This document shows, in pieces, positions 4,545 through 7,134 of a DNA stretch of 7,134 nucleotides. The position numbers and the translations under genes are program-made. The DNA is taken from NCBI GenBank assembly GCA_050329835.1, contig JBHJOJ010000289.1, forward strand, positions 1 to 7,134, read 5' to 3'. The first letter of the stretch is position 1. The number at the start of each line of letters is the position of its first letter. The notes under the pieces are model-generated. The model was not told where the DNA came from, ran no database searches, and was given only the letters and a program-made list of their open reading frames with translations. The stretch comes from JANNOG01 sp050329835. Its GTDB lineage: Bacteria; Actinomycetota; Actinomycetes; Actinomycetales; JBBAYJ01.

Positions 4545-5880
4545 CGGAGTCGTGATTGTCGACAAATCGACGATCACGAGGGGGAGGACTGACCGGGGCG
4601 CGCTCCGGGGCAGGCCTCGGGGGTCGGCCGAGGCCGCCCGCCAGTGCGTGCACCAGCAGTGCGGCCGTCGCCACCAGCAGGAGGTTGCGGGTCGCCAGCA
4701 GGGCGATCGGCGTGGTGGCGAGGTCCTCGACGAGCGCGACGTAGCGGGCGGGGAACACCTCCCGGCTCAGCACCATGGCGACCCCGAGGGCGACCGCCCC
4801 GGCCGGCCCCCGCCATCCCCGGATCAGCGGCACCAGCGGCACCAACCACAGCAGGTACTGCGGCGAGAGCACCTTGCCCGTGACGATCGCCACCGCGAGG
4901 GTCGCGGCCAGGGCGAGGACGCCCGCCTCGGCGACCGTCTCCGGGACCGTCTCCGGGTCGCGCCACAGCCGCCGCGCGAGCAGGGCCGCCACGGCGAGTA
5001 CCCCGGCCACGGCGAGCACCGAGCCGGCCTGCTGGAGGGCCCCGGCGACGGCCCCGTCCAGGTTGTCGCTGCCGTAGCTGCGCACCTGGACCACGCCGGT
5101 CCCCCGCAGCGCGTGGTCCACGAGGACTGCCGTCCCGGGCACGGCCTCGATCTGCAGCGGTCGCTCCAAGTGGTACTGCAGCATCCGCAGCGTGCCGGCG
5201 GTCGAGGCCGCCAGCGCGGGCGCCAGGCCGGCCGCGAGGACCGCCGAGGCCACCCCCCAGCCGCGCCACCCGGCGCGCACCGTCGCCCGGACGGTCGCGG
5301 GCAGCGAGGGGCGCCGCCGCCCGCCGGCCTGCATCACGAGCAGGGCCGGCACCAGCAGCAGGGGCGTGAGCTTGAGCAGGATCCCGACGGCGACCAGCAC
5401 CCAGCACGCCGGCCACCGGCCACGGGCCGCTGTCGCGGCGACCCAGGCGAGCACGGCGGCCAGCGCCGGGTCGTACCGGGCGACGACCAGGTCGGTGCCG
5501 AGGAGGAACGGCGTGAGGGCGGCCAGGGCGACCAGGGCCGCGCGGTGCACCGGCCCGAGCCGCAGGGTGCGGGCCGTGTCGAGCGCCCCCGCCACGGCGA
5601 TCGCCAGGCAGGCGAGCACGAGCAGGCCGAACGTCTCCGGGTAGGCCCCCGGCAGGGCCCCGGCGACCCAGAACAGCGCGGCCCCCAGCGGCGGGTACTC
5701 CAGGGCGAAGTCCCGGTACGGCAGCGCCCCCTGCTCGATCAGCCGGTAGGTGCGGGCGTAGACCGCGATGTCCCCCAGCGAGGGCAGGGGGTGGCGCGCG
5801 AGGTGCAGCGCCCAGGCGCCGGCCACGACCGCGACGACGAGGACCGCCCGTGCGAGGGGGGTCCCGACGAGCCGCCTCAC
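4531..5880 (-). CDS. GT87-type (DUF2029) polyprenol-dependent membrane glycosyltransferase
   Basis: A 449-residue multi-spanning GT-C type enzyme expected to move a sugar, often mannose, from a polyprenyl-phosphate carrier onto an envelope glycolipid or glycan outside the membrane. About eleven or twelve hydrophobic segments are visible, the first at about 11-27. The first outer loop holds SLGDIAVYARTY with D37 as the likely catalytic acid, then PYRDFALEYPPLGAALFW. Other family-like parts are VVARYDPALA (132-141), GILLKLTPLLLVP (166-178) and KVLSPQYLLWLVPL (336-349). The GTG start at 5880 overlaps the upstream TGA as GTGA, implying translational coupling. The open frame runs far upstream of it, but only as Arg/Gly-rich shadow sequence. 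The final residues, RRFVDNHDSEIVD, and the TAA are encoded inside the palindrome element, so the native C-terminus may have been changed. Acceptor and donor sugar are unknown. Confidence 0.85.
   Translation of the reverse strand: MRRLVGTPLARAVLVVAVVAGAWALHLARHPLPSLGDIAVYARTYRLIEQGALPYRDFALEYPPLGAALFWVAGALPGAYPETFGLLVLACLAIAVAGALDTARTLRLGPVHRAALVALAALTPFLLGTDLVVARYDPALAAVLAWVAATAARGRWPACWVLVAVGILLKLTPLLLVPALLVMQAGGRRRPSLPATVRATVRAGWRGWGVASAVLAAGLAPALAASTAGTLRMLQYHLERPLQIEAVPGTAVLVDHALRGTGVVQVRSYGSDNLDGAVAGALQQAGSVLAVAGVLAVAALLARRLWRDPETVPETVAEAGVLALAATLAVAIVTGKVLSPQYLLWLVPLVPLIRGWRGPAGAVALGVAMVLSREVFPARYVALVEDLATTPIALLATRNLLLVATAALLVHALAGGLGRPPRPAPERAPVSPPPRDRRFVDNHDSEIVD
4551..4578. repeat. 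Palindrome unit 4 (12-bp arms, one mismatch, CAAA centre)
   Basis: Left arm CGTGATTGTCGA and right arm TCGACGATCACG differ from perfect symmetry at a single base. In a plus-strand RNA this would be a U-G wobble. The unit also contains the shorter palindrome TTGTCGACAA, absent from the other three. The whole unit is translated as the last part of the glycosyltransferase. Confidence 0.88.
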
Positions 5881-7134
5881 CGCCCGGGCCCGCCGCTCAC
5901 GTCGGCGGTCTCGACGGACCCCCGGTTGGCGCCCACCCAGACGGCCGTCACGGATCCCTCGGGGCCGGCCGCGAGCCGCGGCGCCGAGGCCTCCCGGCCG
6001 GCGCCGGTGAGGGCGCAGCCGGTCCTGTCGCCGACGTCGCCGACGTCGCCGATGTCGCCGATGTCGCCGATGTCGTCGATGTCGTCGCCGGTCGTGACCC
6101 GGACGGTCTGCCGGTCCCCCACGAGGCTCTCCCAGGCCAGGGCCACCCGGCCGGCGGGGCCGACGGTCACCGCGGGGCTGCCCGCCTGCTCCCCCGGGGG
6201 AGCCGAGACCGCGCGGCTCGGCGACCACCCGCCGTCCCGGGTCCACGTGGCGGCCCGCACCTCCTCGGCCGACCCGCGGCGCTGGGGCCAGACCACGGCG
6301 GCCGTCCCGCCCGCACCCACCGCGGCCGCCGGTGCCACGGACCCCACGTCCGACCGGGCCTCGCCGCGGGGCAGCTCGACGCCGGAGGTCAGCTGCCGCT
6401 CGTCCGTCCATCCGGTGCCGTCCCGGACCCGGGCCACCAGGCGCAGCCCCCGGCGGCCGTCCGCGGTGCGCCAGGCGACCACCGCGGTGCCGGCCCCGCC
6501 GGCCAGGACCGGGTCGGAGGCGTCCGCGCCGGGGACCGACAGCCGGACCGGCGCGGTCCAGCCGCCGGTGGCGTCGCGGATCGCGGCCTCGACCTCCCGC
6601 CCGTCCGGGCCGTCCCGCAGCCAGGTCGCCACCACCCGCCCGTCCCCGGCGGCGGCGAGTCGCAGCCGGGAGACCGCCCCGCCGTCGCGTGCCAGTCGCG
6701 TCGCCTCGCCCGGTCCGCCTGCCGTGATCTCGACGACGACGACCGCCGCCGGGTCCCGCTCGGTCCAGCCGACGACGACAGCGTCGCCGTCTGCGGCGAC
6801 GGCGGGCTGGGCGCCGCGTCGCCCGGGCGGCGACAGCTCGAACGGTCCGCCCCACCGGCCGTCCCGCGCCACGGCGGCGGACACCACCTGGTCCCCGTCC
6901 GGGAAGCCCTCCCAGGCGACGACGGCCAGTCCCTCGCCGGCCGCGGCCACCGGGGCGAGGGCGTTCGGTCCGCCCAGCGGCCGGGCCGGCGCCCATCCGC
7001 CGCCCGGCCGCCGCAGCGCGGCCTCGACCGGACCGCCGGTGCGGCTCTCCCAGGCGACCACCTGGAACCCGTCGTCCGCGACGGCCAGGGTCGGGGCGCG
7101 GCGGTCCACCGGTGCGAGCACGCGGGCGGCGGGG
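5877..7134 (-). CDS. Beta-propeller-like repeat protein (N-terminus outside window)
   Basis: The frame is open to the window edge, so the gene begins beyond 7134; 418 residues are visible. A GTG at 7121 is internal. The protein consists of about eight repeats of 45-60 residues following the pattern P-x-(V/L)-A-x-x-x-x-G-x-x-V-V-x-W, then an R-x-x-x-G-x-W strand and a loop ending before the next proline. Examples are APTLAVADDGFQVVAWE, QPAVAADGDAVVVGWTE, DPVLAGGAGTAVVAWR, SPAVTVGPAGRVALAWE and APRLAAGPEGSVTAVWV. This matches beta-propeller or sialidase-like blades in secreted or surface proteins; no enzyme motif is seen. The signal peptide, if any, lies outside the window. In the seventh blade the usual strand is replaced by a Gly-Asp-Ile/Val run. 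The stop overlaps the start of the GT87 gene, so the two products are probably made together. The role is unknown; sugar or glycan binding is only a guess. Confidence 0.8.
   Translation of the reverse strand, partial: PAARVLAPVDRRAPTLAVADDGFQVVAWESRTGGPVEAALRRPGGGWAPARPLGGPNALAPVAAAGEGLAVVAWEGFPDGDQVVSAAVARDGRWGGPFELSPPGRRGAQPAVAADGDAVVVGWTERDPAAVVVVEITAGGPGEATRLARDGGAVSRLRLAAAGDGRVVATWLRDGPDGREVEAAIRDATGGWTAPVRLSVPGADASDPVLAGGAGTAVVAWRTADGRRGLRLVARVRDGTGWTDERQLTSGVELPRGEARSDVGSVAPAAAVGAGGTAAVVWPQRRGSAEEVRAATWTRDGGWSPSRAVSAPPGEQAGSPAVTVGPAGRVALAWESLVGDRQTVRVTTGDDIDDIGDIGDIGDVGDVGDRTGCALTGAGREASAPRLAAGPEGSVTAVWVGANRGSVETADVSGGPGR
6027..6089 (-). repeat. 9-bp tandem repeat coding for a Gly-Asp-Ile/Val run
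   Basis: Seven consecutive 9-base units on the plus strand follow GTCGCCGAC or GTCGCCGAT, the last two having GTCGTCG instead. Because 9 is a multiple of 3, the repeat keeps the frame. On the minus strand it reads as Asp-Asp-Ile, then Gly-Asp-Ile three times and Gly-Asp-Val twice, inside the propeller protein. Unit number could vary between strains without breaking the gene. Confidence 0.9.

Larger units (their letters stand above)
4436..4578. repeat. 143-bp nested palindrome element with four inverted-repeat units
   Basis: Four units, each with arms close to GATCGTCGA and TCGACGATC around a 4-base centre, lie at 4438-4461, 4470-4493, 4521-4544 and 4553-4576. Units 1-2 and units 3-4 form two 56-bp blocks with identical 32-bp unit spacing. 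Block 4438-4493 matches the reverse complement of block 4521-4576 at 46 of 56 bases, so the element is also one large inverted repeat. The 27 bases between the blocks are themselves flanked by GGACGA and TCGTCC. The outermost bases are CGTGATCGTCGA on the left and, reversed, CGTGATCGTCGATTTG on the right. No clear target-site duplication is seen. The element lies between the glycosyltransferase and isochorismate synthase genes and overlaps the 3' end of the former. The remaining gap, 4345-4435, holds nothing recognisable. Confidence 0.9.

Noticed and set aside
4438..4576. Four repeats as a CRISPR array
   Set aside because: Spacing is only 8, 27 and 8 bases, units alternate in orientation and each is a near-complete palindrome. 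No cas gene is present.
4438..4576. Palindromes as LexA (SOS) or iron-regulator boxes
   Set aside because: The arms lack the GAAC/GTTC core of actinobacterial SOS boxes and the TTAGG-type core of iron boxes.
4436..4578. Target-site duplication around the palindrome element
   Set aside because: Flanks CCCACC and AGGGGG show no direct repeat, so transposition is not proven.
5881..6996. Long upstream extension of the glycosyltransferase frame
   Set aside because: It reads as Arg/Gly/Pro-rich low-complexity sequence and overlaps the propeller gene in another frame. The GTG at 5880 begins the first membrane helix.

Overview
This is a 7.1 kb stretch of very GC-rich DNA (roughly three-quarters G+C by eye). 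Codon third positions are almost all G or C, start codons are often GTG, and the protein families are typical of actinobacteria: DUF1990, a GT87 polyprenol-dependent glycosyltransferase and short nitroreductases. It most likely comes from the chromosome of an actinomycete, perhaps Pseudonocardiales-like, but the sequence alone does not fix the genus. I see no tRNA, rRNA, CRISPR array, transposase or phage gene. Eight protein genes are supported. Two of them, at the two window edges, are cut.

Layout. At the left edge, the C-terminal half of an MFS transporter runs rightward and ends at 643. It converges on a leftward block that fills the rest of the window. Listed from left to right, the leftward genes are: a nitroreductase-family flavoprotein (660-1226); a DUF1990 protein (1256-1789); a 68-residue two-helix membrane protein (1821-2027) with its own good promoter; a ferritin-like diiron protein of the acyl-ACP desaturase type (2114-2980); an isochorismate synthase (3051-4331); a GT87-type multi-spanning glycosyltransferase (4531-5880); and a beta-propeller-like repeat protein (5877 to beyond 7134).

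Transcription units, read in the leftward direction. The propeller protein and the glycosyltransferase overlap by 4 bases (GTGA), so they are almost certainly co-translated and probably act together at the cell envelope. A nested palindrome cluster (4436-4578) then separates them from isochorismate synthase, which seems to start from a leaderless promoter. The diiron protein follows 69 bases later and may be co-transcribed. A hairpin and a sigma70-like promoter lie before the small membrane protein. A perfect 22-bp palindrome directly after its stop codon separates it from the DUF1990 and nitroreductase pair.

The most unusual structure is the 143-bp element at 4436-4578. It holds four copies of a 22-24 bp palindrome with arms GATCGTCGA and TCGACGATC, arranged as two 56-bp pairs in mutually inverted orientation. 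It supplies the last codons and the stop codon of the glycosyltransferase. It could be a mobile REP/MITE-type element, a transcript-end structure or a multi-site operator; the sequence does not decide. A second oddity is a 9-bp tandem repeat inside the propeller gene that encodes a Gly-Asp-Ile/Val run.
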